From assembly GCA_963576735.1 (NCBI GenBank), contig OY755187.1, positions 6,386,001-6,450,000 of the forward strand: a stretch of 64,000 nt of DNA, given 5' to 3'. The position numbers and the translations under genes are program-made. The notes under the pieces are model-generated. The model was not told the origin of the DNA and did not search any database. It worked only from the letters and a program-made list of their open reading frames with translations. Source of the stretch: Bedellia somnulentella (taxonomy: Eukaryota; Arthropoda; Insecta; Lepidoptera; Bedelliidae). This document shows, one piece after another, positions 40,273-50,990 of this stretch. The stretch's first letter is position 1, and the number at the start of each line of letters is the position of its first letter.

Positions 40273-40915
40273 ATTCTGGTCACATCCATCTTAACAGAGA
40301 GTTAGCGTGAATAATTTAGGATGTAATCTGACGAGCGAGGTGTTACTGTAGTGTTGTGATCCGAGCGTTGTGGCACCAGTGGGAATAGTGCGAATAAATG
40401 TGGAAGGAAATTCGCGGCTCGGGCAAAAGTAATTTTGGTTTTGCTTCGCTATCATCAAAGTTATAGTGTGGGAATCGTTTTGAGAAATAACGTTACGTCT
40501 TTTTGAGGCCAGATCTAATACATCACTAGGATCGTGGTAGGCTTGTCAGATTTCAGCATTGGTCCATAACCAATCTGTACGTAATGTATCCATATACAGA
40601 CGGGAAAATATAAATAGAAAAATATAAACTTCCTTAGTTTACGGAAAATAACTTTACTCTATATCGTCATAGAAATGATAATAAAAAGTTGCTTACTTTT
40701 ATTAACTCGATGGCATAATTTATCACTATAGGTATCTTATGTAGGCTTGAAATAGCACTCTTTCATTGCATTTGGGTATTTGTTTTTCTGTCGTGAGTTT
40801 TAAGAGAATTGGCACATAGACTTATTATTCTAAATAGTTTAATTATCCGATCACTTGACTTCACTTCCTATTTGAAAGCTTAATAGTAGAGTAGTATTAT
40901 TATAATATAAATATA
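40273..40915. other. No gene seen
   Basis: Mixed-composition sequence, slightly less AT-rich near 40320-40470. No repeat family or frame recognised. Confidence 0.5.
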
Positions 40916-40924
40916 AATTATAAA

Positions 40925-41176
40925 GCTGTGTAGCGTCGGCTTAGAATAGCACTACCCCATTTCTTCCGGTGGGTGTACGTAAGAGGCGACTAACGGTATT
41001 GGGGCTTTTAAGGGATTTTTGGGCGATCTGGTTGGAGACCCATCACCAACAACCTTTATTTTACCATCATTCCCCCACTCATCTTTCTAAAAGTGTCAGA
41101 GGAATTTCTAATTCTTTAGGTCTAGCTACCCCTTCTAGGGATTTATAGCCGTGAGTATATGTATGTATGTATGTAG
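40925..41176 (+). repeat. SINE-A, full length with TSD (reference copy)
   Basis: GCTGTGTAGCGTCGGCTTAG to (ATGT)n, 252 bp. TSD AATTATAAA at 40916-40924 and 41177-41185 abuts the SINE on both sides, which fixes its ends. A sequence like a polymerase III B box (GGTTGGAGACC) lies mid-element and a weak A-box-like GGCTTAG near the head. A tRNA origin is not evident. Confidence 0.95.
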
Positions 41177-41627
41177 AATTATAAAATTTTGAGTCCCGAT
41201 TCCAAACTTGGCAAATTATTCATTACACAATCATTAAGTTCTTTAAATCTATGTTACTTACTTCCTTTAATATTTACTTTACAATAATTTAATTTCTTCT
41301 TCCATAGACTTCAAATTCACTCTATAAAAGCTAATATATTTGAAAGTCGTAATCTTAATCTATACATAATGGCAATACAGTCAAACCACTAAAGTGTTTA
41401 TACTATCATAATACTACCCATTCAGAGTGTAGTGTCCATGGATAATGTAAACCTGGCTTTACCGTCAACAATGTCCGCAGTTAAATTGAAGCAACTATGC
41501 GTTTAAGTACTGGCTTCAAATACGACTATTCAGTGTTTTTCAATGGGTGTAATAAGAGGTAACTAAGGGTACCGACAAAGTTTTAATCCAATCAACAAGG
41601 ACACTTTTACATAAGTAGAACGATTTT

Positions 41628-41737
41628 CTTCATGAAAACCTCGTGTGGGGATTACTACTATTAAATAAAGGAGAGAAAAAATTCACTAGCGGGATTTGAA
41701 CCCGCGACCTCCCGTCGCTCTGCCAATTGAGCTTACT
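41628..41737 (-). repeat. SINE-T with tRNA-like head
   Basis: The minus strand has AGCTCAATTGGCAGAGCG (A box) and GCGGGTTCAAATCCCGC (B box and T-arm), then TTTTCTCTCCTTTATTTAAT and the CCCCACACGAGG end. The acceptor 5-prime strand is missing. Confidence 0.82.
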
Positions 41738-41753
41738 TACAAGGATACTATTA

Positions 41754-41815
41754 TTCATCTATCAAAAGTGGCTGAATTATTCGTTTATCGTCAAATTCTA
41801 GCTAGTCGTTTTAGG
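41754..41815 (+). repeat. SINE-A remnant
   Basis: CTATCAAAAGTGGCTGAATT and TTCTAGCTAGTCGTTTTAGG. Confidence 0.5.
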
Positions 41816-42264
41816 GGTTGTGTCAAAATCTAATTAGGTTTAGATTTGGTGGTTTAAACATATAACATATAATATTTTATTCAAGCTCTTAAATTTGCGC
41901 TCTCAAACCACAAATATACAAATATTATCACAAAACAACAAACTACTCTGAAACGCAAATATTAATTAGTATTCGAGATGAGAATCCCATGGTTTATTTT
42001 TCATTAAGAATTTTCATTTTCATTGAAGCGTTCTGTATAAAAAGCCTGCATTTAAACTGTAGATTTTGAGCTGGTTTATAGTGTAAACCTCTGAATGCAA
42101 CCCGTCGTAACTTACAGGTTATCTACGCGGTACAACCACTGTACAGTGTACACTAACCACTAAGTAAGCAGACGTAGACACATATGAAATGCTAGATATG
42201 GCCTACATCGCCGACAATCACAAACGAATTATAGTTCGGGATTTTGGTCAAAACGTATCAACAA

Positions 42265-42355
42265 TTATGCTTTATTTATCCATTTTATCCCCATTAAAGT
42301 TCCAAAAGCGGCTAAGCAGTTTCTGATTTCGAGGCTCGGGCTGCTTTTATTTAGA
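42265..42355 (+). repeat. SINE-A remnant
   Basis: CATTTTATCCCCATTAAAGT, TCCAAAAGCGGCTAAGCAGT, GGCTCGGGCTGCTTTTATTT. It lies directly before the LINE fragment. Confidence 0.5.
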
Positions 42356-42380
42356 CTTTTAATCAAAAGTAGTTTTCAGG

Positions 42381-42852
42381 TATAACAGACATAGAAACAG
42401 CTCGCACTGTGTATTTCAGTTATTTTCATAGTATTATGTCGTACGGTATTCTATTATGGGGTAAAGCGGCTGATGTTCATAAAGTTTTTGTCTTAGAAAA
42501 GCGAGCTATCCGATCTATTTACATATTGAGGTTGAGGTATTTGTTGCGCGAAAAATTAAAAGATATTGGCATTTTAACTGTCCCTTGCCAATACATATTT
42601 GAGAATTTAATGTATGCCACAAAGAGTATAGGCCAATTTAGTAAAGTTAGTGATAGGCATACTGTTAACACTAGAAATAAGGACAAACTTAACGTACCGA
42701 AATGGAGACTTAATAAAGTAAGTAACTCCTTTATGGGACTATCCCTCCAAATGTTCAACAAACTTCATTCTGACATGTTGGAATTGCCTGTGGAATCTTT
42801 AAGAAAGGCAATTAAGGCAATGCTGTTGAAAATGCATTTAAAAAAAAAATGA
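42381..42852 (+). pseudogene. LINE C-terminal fragment, same group as the right-edge LINE
   Basis: Reads TDIETARTVYFSYFHSIMSY…GILLWGKAADVHKVFVLEKR…LTVPCQYIFENLMY…SDRHTVNTRN…SNSFMGLSLQMFNKL to a stop at 42850-42852. It aligns along its length with residues after FLGIH in the 61.6-64 kb LINE. The frame is open for about 155 codons but lacks the polymerase motifs (5-prime truncation) and ends before the NDYM block. A T-run follows at 42906. Confidence 0.82.
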
Positions 42853-43342
42853 CGTTCAAAAAATGTTAGTTTTTAACTTAATTTTAAAGAATAAACTTTT
42901 TGACTTTTTTTTTTTAACACAATGGTGGCATTTACGGCTTACGATCGCATTACAATTTTAGCGTTGCAAACTTACGCAGCAATCACCTACGATTCTCAAT
43001 CGTATGATATAAAGCGAATAGTTTATGTTAGCAAACGGCCAAAAGCAGATAAATGTCTGTAATACATGATCCAGGTTTTACTTGACGAAAGTCGGTTTAC
43101 CGAACCCCAATTCAAAGCATATCTTTACCTAGTACCAATTCCCTTTGTTTATTTGTCATTCACTTGTTGTTTCTTATCCGAGAACTTCTCCGAGGTGGCT
43201 TAATCAATGCTTATAAAATTGTATGTGAATGTGTATGTTCAGTACTTCTCAAATCGGTCAACTATTTTCATAGTCCAAAGTGATACATTAAAATGAATAA
43301 ACAAATATATTATGTGGACTTATATTTTTATTTCCATATTAT
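42853..43342. other. No gene seen
   Basis: LINE 3-prime flank and unique-looking sequence; no recognised repeat. Confidence 0.45.
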
Positions 43343-43356
43343 CTTTAAGGAAAAAC

Positions 43357-43723
43357 ATAACATAACATAACATAAACGTTCACGCCGAATATCCCCGAAG
43401 GGGTTGGCAGAGGTACTAATACTTCTGAACATCACGTGACTTTGTCACCTGGTGTTCAGAGTACCCACGTTTTGCATGGACAGTGTACTCACGTGATAGG
43501 GGGCAGGCCTATCGCCGTTTTGTACGAATACACTGTCACATGACTAAGTACAACTCAGCCATGTGGGTTTCCTCACGATGTTTTCCCTCACCGTTAACAA
43601 CCATGATAAATTAACCACACATATGTCTTTAGAAAAGACAAATTGGTGTAGGCCCGACCCAGGATTTGAACACTAGTCGTTTGCACGATAACCGAGTGTT
43701 CTACCCACTGGGCTATCACGGAG
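43357..43723 (-). repeat. SINE-B, full length with TSD (reference copy)
   Basis: 367 bp. The minus strand starts CCGTGATAGCCCAGTGGGTA with B box GTGTTCAAATCCTGG and ends GGCGTGAACGTTTATG(TTATG)n. TSD CTTTAAGGAAAAAC at 43343-43356 and 43724-43737. Nearly identical to the 57.9-kb copy. Confidence 0.96.
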
Positions 43724-44151
43724 CTTTAAGGAAAAACGTTGTTTTAAATTTCTTTTACAAAATATCTGAACGTCTGCAGGCAGAGTGGTCATATGCTTAG
43801 CAACCCAATGCAGGTAGGTTGTGTTGGTCAAACGGCTGAATGCAGATGAAAATTAAAATTGAAACGCCAGCAGTCCAGTACGTGAGTGTTTCAACAAGTT
43901 TTTTTGAAACGTTATGACTGTGCCGGGTTGCGAAGACATTTGTGTATTGTGTGGCAGTTGTACTTCCCAGTTTTAAGGTTGATAGAATTTCATATTGTGG
44001 GTGTGAAGTCGAAATCAAGTGAAACATACTTTGTATTTATGCGTCACATAAACATTTTGTTACACGATATTTTTATTAAATTTCTAGGCGAATTACGAGT
44101 ATATTGCGTAGCAGGTAGTTTTGCAAAGTATAAGTTATATAAGAGTAATTT

Positions 44152-44325
44152 AAATCTTTTTGTTCACGAAAACCTCATGTGGGGATTTTCAGTAATAAAC
44201 AAAAAGTAAATAAAGAAAAGATTATTATTTTTTTTCGATACCGGCGGGATTTGAACCCGTGACCAGATCAATAAAAATCCCCATATGAGGTATACATGAA
44301 CAATAAGATTTAAATTCAGTGATAG
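44152..44325. repeat. Two SINE-T copies in opposite directions
   Basis: 44152-44272 reverse (ATCTTTTTGTTCACGAAAAC to GGCGGGATTTGAACCCGTGA), followed by a forward end piece (AATAAAAATCCCCATATGAGG…AAGATTTAAATT). Confidence 0.72.
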
Positions 44326-44472
44326 TTAGGCGTTTTCAACATTTGCATTATATCTGAAAAGGTAGACAAGTGGCCTTCCGAATTTGTGAAAAATTCGAAG
44401 GTAGGGAACGCAAACACTACTAAAAGTGTAAAAAGGAAAAAAGGATAGAAGAATTTCGCACTGGATGCCATT

Positions 44473-44580
44473 GACACAGAAGCTCAATAGGCAAAGCGAC
44501 GGGGGCGTATACCCGAGGTCGCGGGTTCGAATCCCGCCGGTGTCGAAATTTTTCTTTCCTTTATTTATCTTTTTTTTTTT
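44473..44580 (+). repeat. SINE-T with 72-nt tRNA-like head
   Basis: 44473-44544 can fold as a tRNA: acceptor GACACAG/CGGTGTC (6 of 7 pairs), D-arm AGCTCAATAGGCAAAGC, T-arm GCGGGTTCGAATCCCGC. It continues directly into AAATTTTTCTTTCCTTTATT, the SINE body, and no CCA or terminator follows. Not called a functional tRNA gene because the same head recurs in SINE copies and the anticodon arm is poor. Confidence 0.75.
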
Positions 44581-44679
44581 ATATTAAAGTAAACTAACTT
44601 GGTTTTTTTCGTAAGTGGGTAGTGCTATTATAAAGTTTTATTACCTCTGCCACTCTATTATGAATTGAGTTGTATAACC

Positions 44680-44918
44680 GTGTAGTGCCGGTTTAGAATG
44701 TCACTACCCCTTTCTACCCACGGGTGTCGTAAGAGGCGACTAAGGGTATTGGGGCTTTTTATTGGATTTGGATGCGGTTGGAGACCCATCACCAAAAACC
44801 TTTATTTTACCGCCTTTTCCCCAGTCAACTTCCAAAAGTGGCAGAGATTTTTTTTAATTCCTTGGCTCTGGCTACCCCTTCTATGGAATTATAGTCGTGA
44901 GTATATGTATGTATGTAT
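44680..44918 (+). repeat. SINE-A2, full length with TSD
   Basis: GTGTAGTGCCGGTTTAGAAT to (ATGT)n. TSD GTTGTATAACC at 44669-44679 and 44919-44929. The upstream TSD supplies the CC before GTGTAG. Confidence 0.93.
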
Positions 44919-44929
44919 GTTGTATAACC

Positions 44930-45774
44930 TTAAATGTTATAAATAGGATGTGGAACCGTATTTTGCATTGCATTAATAATGTTGCGTTCGAACTCTATTT
45001 TACTGCTGAGCATTTAATAATAAAGAGGCTTCACTATATTGCAGAATAGCTTATACTCGTAGTTTATCGGCTGTGGAATATATTTGCAAAATCCTTACAT
45101 TATTTTTGCTTATAGCTTCTCATTTTCGCATCCAGTGGTGATGGTTTAGGTTCGCTACACTTGAAACTTATATCACAATTTTTATAGCATTATGGAGTGC
45201 AAAAGCTACTGGGAAATAATAAGATAAATAAGATTACTTTCCTTTTGTCTTTTAAATTATCTGTGTTATTGCATACGTGTTTAAATTAAGTGTTGGGTCC
45301 TCGATACTAATTCTCTAGATATTTCTTCCTTATATTCACATATTTAGTCTGATTTAGCTCGTCAATTTAGATCATAGTACAGAAGAAAATAAAAAATATA
45401 AGTACAATAAAAAATCTACAAATATCAATAAAATACGTCTAATTTTACGTACCGTTTATATTATTTAAGCAAATGATTGGCTTACAAATATAGATACGCC
45501 TTCCCAACTATTTGTCCAACTCAATGCCACAATATAAATCTGTGGTTGCATTCACGCGTGAAATGGTGAAACGATGGCCACCCTACATAATGGATGGTCA
45601 GTGTGGCACCCGCAGAACTTTTGTACAACTTTTTGCGATGAAGTGAATTGAAACGGTTTCACTATTCAGTAATTTAGGTAGTATTTTAAAGTAGAATAAA
45701 GCTCAAACAGGCGTCTGAAATGTGAAGAATAAAAAGGCTTGTATAATCTTATTTTTACATTTATTTAAAAAAAA
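44930..45774. other. No gene seen
   Basis: AT-rich, short frames only, no repeat family recognised. Confidence 0.5.
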
Positions 45775-45890
45775 ATGGTAGCTAGGGTTTTAGAGTCGGT
45801 AAATTCTTAACCTCTTTTGAAGTTAAGTGGGAAGACAATTGCAAAAATAAAGGATAGTTAGTGATGGGCCATTAGTCATGCCAGCTATAA
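45775..45890 (-). repeat. SINE-A remnant
   Basis: AATGGTAGCTAGGGTTTTAG, CTTTTGAAGTTAAGTGGG, TTAGTGATGGGCCATTAG. Strongly diverged. Confidence 0.6.
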
Positions 45891-46597
45891 ATGCTAGTTA
45901 CAGCTCCAAAACCCAAAGCCACCTTGCACGGCACTCGCAAAAACTACAAGAGCTTTCGAAGATTAAAGAAGTAAAAATAAAAAGCTGTTTTCAGATCAAC
46001 AACATATATATGGTCAGGCACTAGTCTCTCTTCAATTATTACTTTAATAAGTTGAATATTAATTCATTAACATTCATAATAATAACTTATTCAGGTTTAG
46101 TCCCTCATTAGCAATATATCAAGTTATAATGTAATGAAGAGAGACAAACAGTACAATGCATATCCTAACAGCTATTTTCGCTTGCTTACTAAACCTGTGC
46201 ATTCACTCAGAGTATCTAAAAGCAACCTAATTATACGTTCCTAGAATTCAAACCAATATAAATTATATTGTACGTTCTAATTTCCTAACTCTAAACAGAA
46301 TAGGGTTTATAGCTCTGCGTTGTACTATTTTATCTAAAGCACTTTTGTAATTGGCGAGTGATATATTTATGTGTGTCTCGGCTACCGAGTGAGTGATATA
46401 CAGCCTAATGTAAGTCCAATAAGCCTTAAAAGTAAACACGCCTGTTCCGAAAATGTGTTAACGGAATTCACACCTGGGGAGCCACAAAAAACACATAAAA
46501 CCTTTGTATATAAAACCTTAATAGACTTAAAAGTATTAGAGGGTATGTCAACCTAGTTTGTCTTTGAATTTTTTTTTCTTTTCGTTTTTATGGTTAG

Positions 46598-46935
46598 ATG
46601 CCGTATAGAGGCGGTTTAAAGTAACGCTACTCCATTTGTCCTGTAAGTATCTTATATAATTATAGGATCTGTGGTTATGAAGTTGTTGGCGACCCTTTGG
46701 CTATGTGGTTAGAAAAGGAGAACTTTTAGTCACATATAAGTTCGTAAAAGGTATCTAGTATTGGGGTTTTAATTGATTTTTGGGCAATGCAGTTGGAGGA
46801 TGCGTCTGTTTACAACAACTCTTATTTTTATAATATTTCCCACCGAACTTCCAAAAGCATCTGTGTTTTTTATTCTCAAGCTCTGGCTATCCCTTTGAAA
46901 GATTTATGACCGTAATTATATGTATGTATGTATAT
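46598..46935 (+). repeat. SINE-A, very old, with an insertion
   Basis: GCCGTATAGAGGCGGTTTAA and ACGCTACTCCATTTGTC, then about 90 extra bases, then TTGGGCAATGCAGTTGGAG, AACTTCCAAAAGC, CTCTGGCTATCCCTTTGAAA, GTATGTATGTA. Confidence 0.62.
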
Positions 46936-47418
46936 TTGATCCTTATATGTCCTGCATTGTCATGCTCTACTCAAATTATTATCCCTGAAAATTGGAACAT
47001 ATGGGTGATTCTCAGGCATATAAATGGCATAAAATGTTTCTTTTGAAACTTTCCTTGGTTTTACAGTAGCATGAAAATGGTATATTATTTTAACCCAATC
47101 TACTTTTTCGGTTATTTTGACAGTCAGCCAAGTCTGTTTTACGTGTAGTCCAGCCATCTTATCTGTAGAATTTTAAACCACGAACGCAATAAAAGAACGT
47201 TATGTTTTTCGACAAACTTCCCTAAAATATTGATGAATAAAAAAAGGGTATTGATAATTTGGTGAGGGATTGGTTAATCTGAAATTTTAATCATCCATTT
47301 TGCAATGAACACAAATTTCTTCTCTTACAAAATATTTGCTTTTATCTTTTTAACAACATAAATAAAACTGAATTATCATTTAATAATAATTGCATACGAT
47401 GAATAATTATATTTAGTA

Positions 47419-47624
47419 TAGTAGTTGTACTTAGTCATGTGACAGTGTATTCGTACAAAAAAAACGGCGATAGGCCTGCCCCCTATCACGTGAGTACACT
47501 GTCTAAGCAAAACGTGGGTACCTTACCTGGACACTAGATGGCGCTGCCATGTGAGTTCAGGAGTATTGGTACCTCTGCCAACCCCTTCGGGGATAAACGG
47601 CGTGAACGTTTATGTTTATGTAGT
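47419..47624 (+). repeat. SINE-B, 5-prime truncated
   Basis: TAGTTGTACTTAGTCATGTG to CTGCCAACCCCTTCGGGGAT and GTTTATGTTTATG. The middle has CACTAGATGGCGCTGCC in place of the usual CAGGTGACAAAGTCACG block. Confidence 0.88.
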
Positions 47625-48054
47625 AAAAGTAAATTAGCACGTATATAAAATGTTATGTTAGAGTTATGACTCCTAAAAATACATAATCTGTTTGTCTTTG
47701 TAAAAGGTATATCTCCTGTTAAGTTGGTGGTTTTATACTAACTTTACTATTTGCTCTAAACCCTCCCGCCACTAGTGACAGATTAAAAATAAAAGAGTAT
47801 CGATTGGCTAAACTTTTGACACACAAAATATACACAGCAATTTAAAAACCTATTTGGTTTAGTCAGTGCCTCCCGAAATTGCTTTTAAAGTTGATAAAAA
47901 ATTGAGCAGCAAAAATATTCAGTCAATAGTATATTCTATAGTTTTTTTTTTATAGTATTTATGATGCTCTGAAATGTTTCATACTTTAGAAATGTTGATT
48001 TTTTATACAAACAATTTAAAACTATATTCCTATGTGTTTTTTTATTGGGTACGA

Positions 48055-48168
48055 AAAAGATTGATGGATGTGAACTAAGCTAGAGAGGTTAGCCAGGATC
48101 GTACAAAGTGACGACTATAGTCTCCGCCTACCTCAAAGGAACTAACGGCGTGAGTAATGTGTATGTAT
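48055..48168 (+). repeat. pLINE 3-prime end
   Basis: AGATTGATGGATGTGAACTA, GCTAGAGAGGTTAGCCAGGA, CTCCGCCTACCTCAAAGGAA, GGCGTGAGTAATGTGTATG. Forward orientation. Confidence 0.75.
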
Positions 48169-49156
48169 TCTTGTATGTGTTAAATAAAAAACTGGTTTGA
48201 AACTGCAAAGCATTCCTAATCTACCATAAAACGACTCAATAAATCGTTCCTGGGACTTGAGCTTTACCTTTTTCCATAAATCTATTTTCGCCGACAATTA
48301 ACCACTATTCCTGGTAGTTTTTATCGACCCCTCTAGTCTTAAGGCTTAAAGAGTGATGAATGGTTGTATAAGAGTGAAATACTCACGAAAGGCACTTTTA
48401 TTATGACTATAATACGGTTAGGGTATCTGTTTGTAAATTAAATAATGGCACTATGACTACATTCAATCCTGTTTAATCATTATTTTAAAAACTATATTAA
48501 ATGTCGTCAATATATTTCTTGTAAGAGATAACTTAACTAAGAGCTTACGCACTCTAAAAACGGATTGTATGTTAGTGTTTTTATTGCTTAAGACTTGAAT
48601 CATTTAATTTATAACACTGTTTTTTTAATTTTCATTACGCAATAGCGTATGATTTGTTTTTAGACTATTATCCTCTGATACTATATAGAAGAAACTATAA
48701 ATTTATGATGTATTGTGGAAATCAATGTTAGAAAATAGGAACACCTTCGTCATACACGACGTATAACAAAGAAAATATCATTTACATGATATGAAAGATA
48801 GATTCATATTCGACAGTAGAAATCTATAGCTAAGTCTATGTGGTGTTTTAAATGAAGAAATTTAAACATTAAAAACAATTTTGAATCAATCTTATGGTAA
48901 ATACAAGTGCATAAAGACTAAGACTTTTTATATAAAATTATCCGTTTCAACTCCAAATTCCACAAATGAAAAAAAAATGCAACGTTAATCCATAAAACAG
49001 CGTGCGAAAAAACTGAAATAAGCTGTAAAAGCCCGCCATTCGATATTGCTCGGCAAAACCTTTTTATATTCCAAACCATTATACTATTATAGGAAAGGTT
49101 GCTGCTGACCCCAGTTAGGAGTAACCGATATTTTCCGGTTCATTCGACCCGATATG
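48169..49156. other. No gene seen
   Basis: AT-rich unique-looking sequence without recognised repeats. Confidence 0.5.
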
Positions 49157-49700
49157 AGCAGCCAACACGTACCGTTTATGTTCTACCGATACTCGCCTTC
49201 TGATGCCGATGCGACGGACAAATGAAAATTGTTCGGAATATAGTCCTCCCTGATTATTTTATAAAATGAGGATGGGTCGCTCTGGTTAAATCATTTCATA
49301 AAGTACCTGAGAATTCTGTTTCACTATTCAGTACCATGTTATTAGCAAAAGACATAAACAAAATAAAACCTATAACCTGACAATACATAAACATGAATTC
49401 AATAAGATGAGGACAAAACAACGAAGAATAATAGATAGAAATTCAAAAAATATAAATGTACACTAGTACAAAATTTTGTAACCAACACGTACCGTTTATG
49501 TTCTACTGATACTCGCCTTCTGATGCTGAAGCGACGGACAAATGAAAATTGTTCGGAATAGTCCTCCTTGTTTATTTTATAAAATGAGGATGGGCCGCTC
49601 TGATTAAATCATTTTACAAAATAAAAATAAAATAAAATTGCATATTATAAAAAATACCTATAACATGATATTATGTCAACATGGATTCCATAACACAAGT
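49157..49700 (+). repeat. Tandem duplication, period about 320 bp
   Basis: CCAACACGTACCGTTTATGT begins near 49162 and again near 49482. About 145 bp match closely (TACTCGCCTTCTGATGC, GCGACGGACAAATGAAAATT, TAAAATGAGGATGGG), with weaker similarity beyond. No coding likeness. Confidence 0.8.
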
Positions 49701-49737
49701 ATGAAACAACCAATTCTTTACTTATCTTCTTTAATTA

Positions 49738-49795
49738 TCCTTTATTTATTAGTAATAATCCCCAAAAGAGGTTTTCATGAACAAAAACATTCAAA
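49738..49795 (+). repeat. SINE-T 3-prime end
   Basis: TCCTTTATTTATTAGTAATA, ATCCCCAAAAGAGGTTTTCA, TGAACAAAAACATTCAAATT. Confidence 0.7.
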
Positions 49796-49835
49796 TTATA
49801 CAATAATTATGTTTTAACTGTAACTGTGCACTGTG

Positions 49836-49921
49836 TATTAGGCTGAGGAATTTCTCATTCCTTAGCTCTGACTACCCCATCTAGGGATTTATAGCCGTGA
49901 GTATATGTATGTATGTATGTA
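49836..49921 (+). repeat. SINE-A, 86-bp 3-prime end with TSD
   Basis: Only the last part (AGGCTGAGGAATTTCTCATT … TAGCCGTGAGTATATG) is present, yet it is bracketed by TSD TGTGCACTGTG (49825-49835, 49922-49932). This shows incomplete reverse transcription from the 3-prime end. Confidence 0.93.
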
Positions 49922-50172
49922 TGTGCACTGTGACTCTGTGCTGCACCTTCCGCTGACTATATTGATACCGATGCGTGTAAACCAATAGGGTTTTTGCGTC
50001 AATTTATTTCTTTTTGTATCCTTCATTTGCACTTATGTGAGATTCATTATTAAGACTTTTTATTCCATTTAATTATTGTTTTTTTTATTCGGGCCTTTAC
50101 GTCCATAATAACAATAGTAGCCCGTTTTAGAAAAAAAAATGTCGTTGTCGCACATACGTACTTTAAATTTAC

Positions 50173-50235
50173 AGAATTGGAAATTCTTCTTTCAGTGTTG
50201 TGAAAAAGATTGTAAAATAAAGGATGGTTGGTGTT
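50173..50235 (-). repeat. SINE-A remnant
   Basis: GAAATTCTTCTTTCAGTG and GTAAAATAAAGGATGGTTGG. The target of the next SINE-A copy. Confidence 0.6.
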
Positions 50236-50236
50236 A

Positions 50237-50486
50237 GCTGTGTAGTGTCGGCTTAGAATAGCACTACCCCATATATTCCGATGGGTGTACGTAAAAGGTG
50301 ACAAACGGTATTGGGGCTTTAAAGGGATTTTTGGGCGATTCGGCTGGAGAAACCAGAAACCTTTATTTCACCATCTTTTCCCCGCGCTACTTCCAAAAGT
50401 GGCTAAGGAGTTTTTAATCCCCTAGCTCTGGCTACTCTTTCAACGGATTTATAGCCGTGAGTATATTTTGAGTATATTATGTATGT
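50237..50486 (+). repeat. SINE-A, full length
   Basis: GCTGTGTAGTGTCGGCTTAG to GTGAGTATATTTTGAGTATA. GTTGGTG on both sides is a likely short TSD. Inserted in an older reverse SINE-A. Confidence 0.88.
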
Positions 50487-50572
50487 TGGTGATAATTTTC
50501 TAGCTATATTGCCTAAGCAACCATATTATATTAAAACCTCAAAACCCTAAGGCATGAAATTGTAAAGTTGTT

Positions 50573-50821
50573 GCTGTGTAGTGTCGGCTTAGAATAACAC
50601 TACCCCATTTCTTCCGGTGGGTGTACGTAAGAGGCGACTAACGGTATTGGGGCTTTTAAGGGATTTTTGGGTGATGTGGTTGGAGACCCATCACCAACAA
50701 CCTTTATTTCACTATCTTTTCCCGACGCAACTTCCAAAAGTGGCTGAGGAACTTCAAGTTCCTTAGCTCTGGCTACCCCTTCTAGGGATTTATAGCCGTG
50801 AGTATATGTATGTATGTATGT
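50573..50821 (+). repeat. SINE-A, full length, close to consensus
   Basis: Nearly ideal copy: CCGGTGGGTGTACGTAAGAG, GGTTGGAGACCCATCACC, then the 3-prime stem GGCTACCCCTTCTAGGG…TATAGCC and (ATGT)n. AAATTGT at 50557-50563 and 50822-50828. Confidence 0.93.
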
Positions 50822-50990
50822 AAATTGTTTAGTGTATATTTTTTAAGGTTAATACAGTTTTAATTTAATATTTAAAAAAATTCATAAAACTTACTTCTAT
50901 TTGCGCTGAAACAAGATGAGGCACATTAAATAAACAAATCGTTGTAAATGTTCTTTAACAATCTCGGCAAAACAAATGTTTTATTCGTAA

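Noticed and set aside
43797..44209. Overlapping 76- and 107-codon frames on opposite strands
   Set aside because: Chance frames; the forward one ends inside a SINE-T copy.
44473..44544. Functional tRNA gene
   Set aside because: Continues into a SINE body, poor anticodon arm, and the same head recurs in other SINE-T copies.
46371..46556. 61-codon forward frame
   Set aside because: No similarity that I recognise and unremarkable composition; cannot be supported as a gene.
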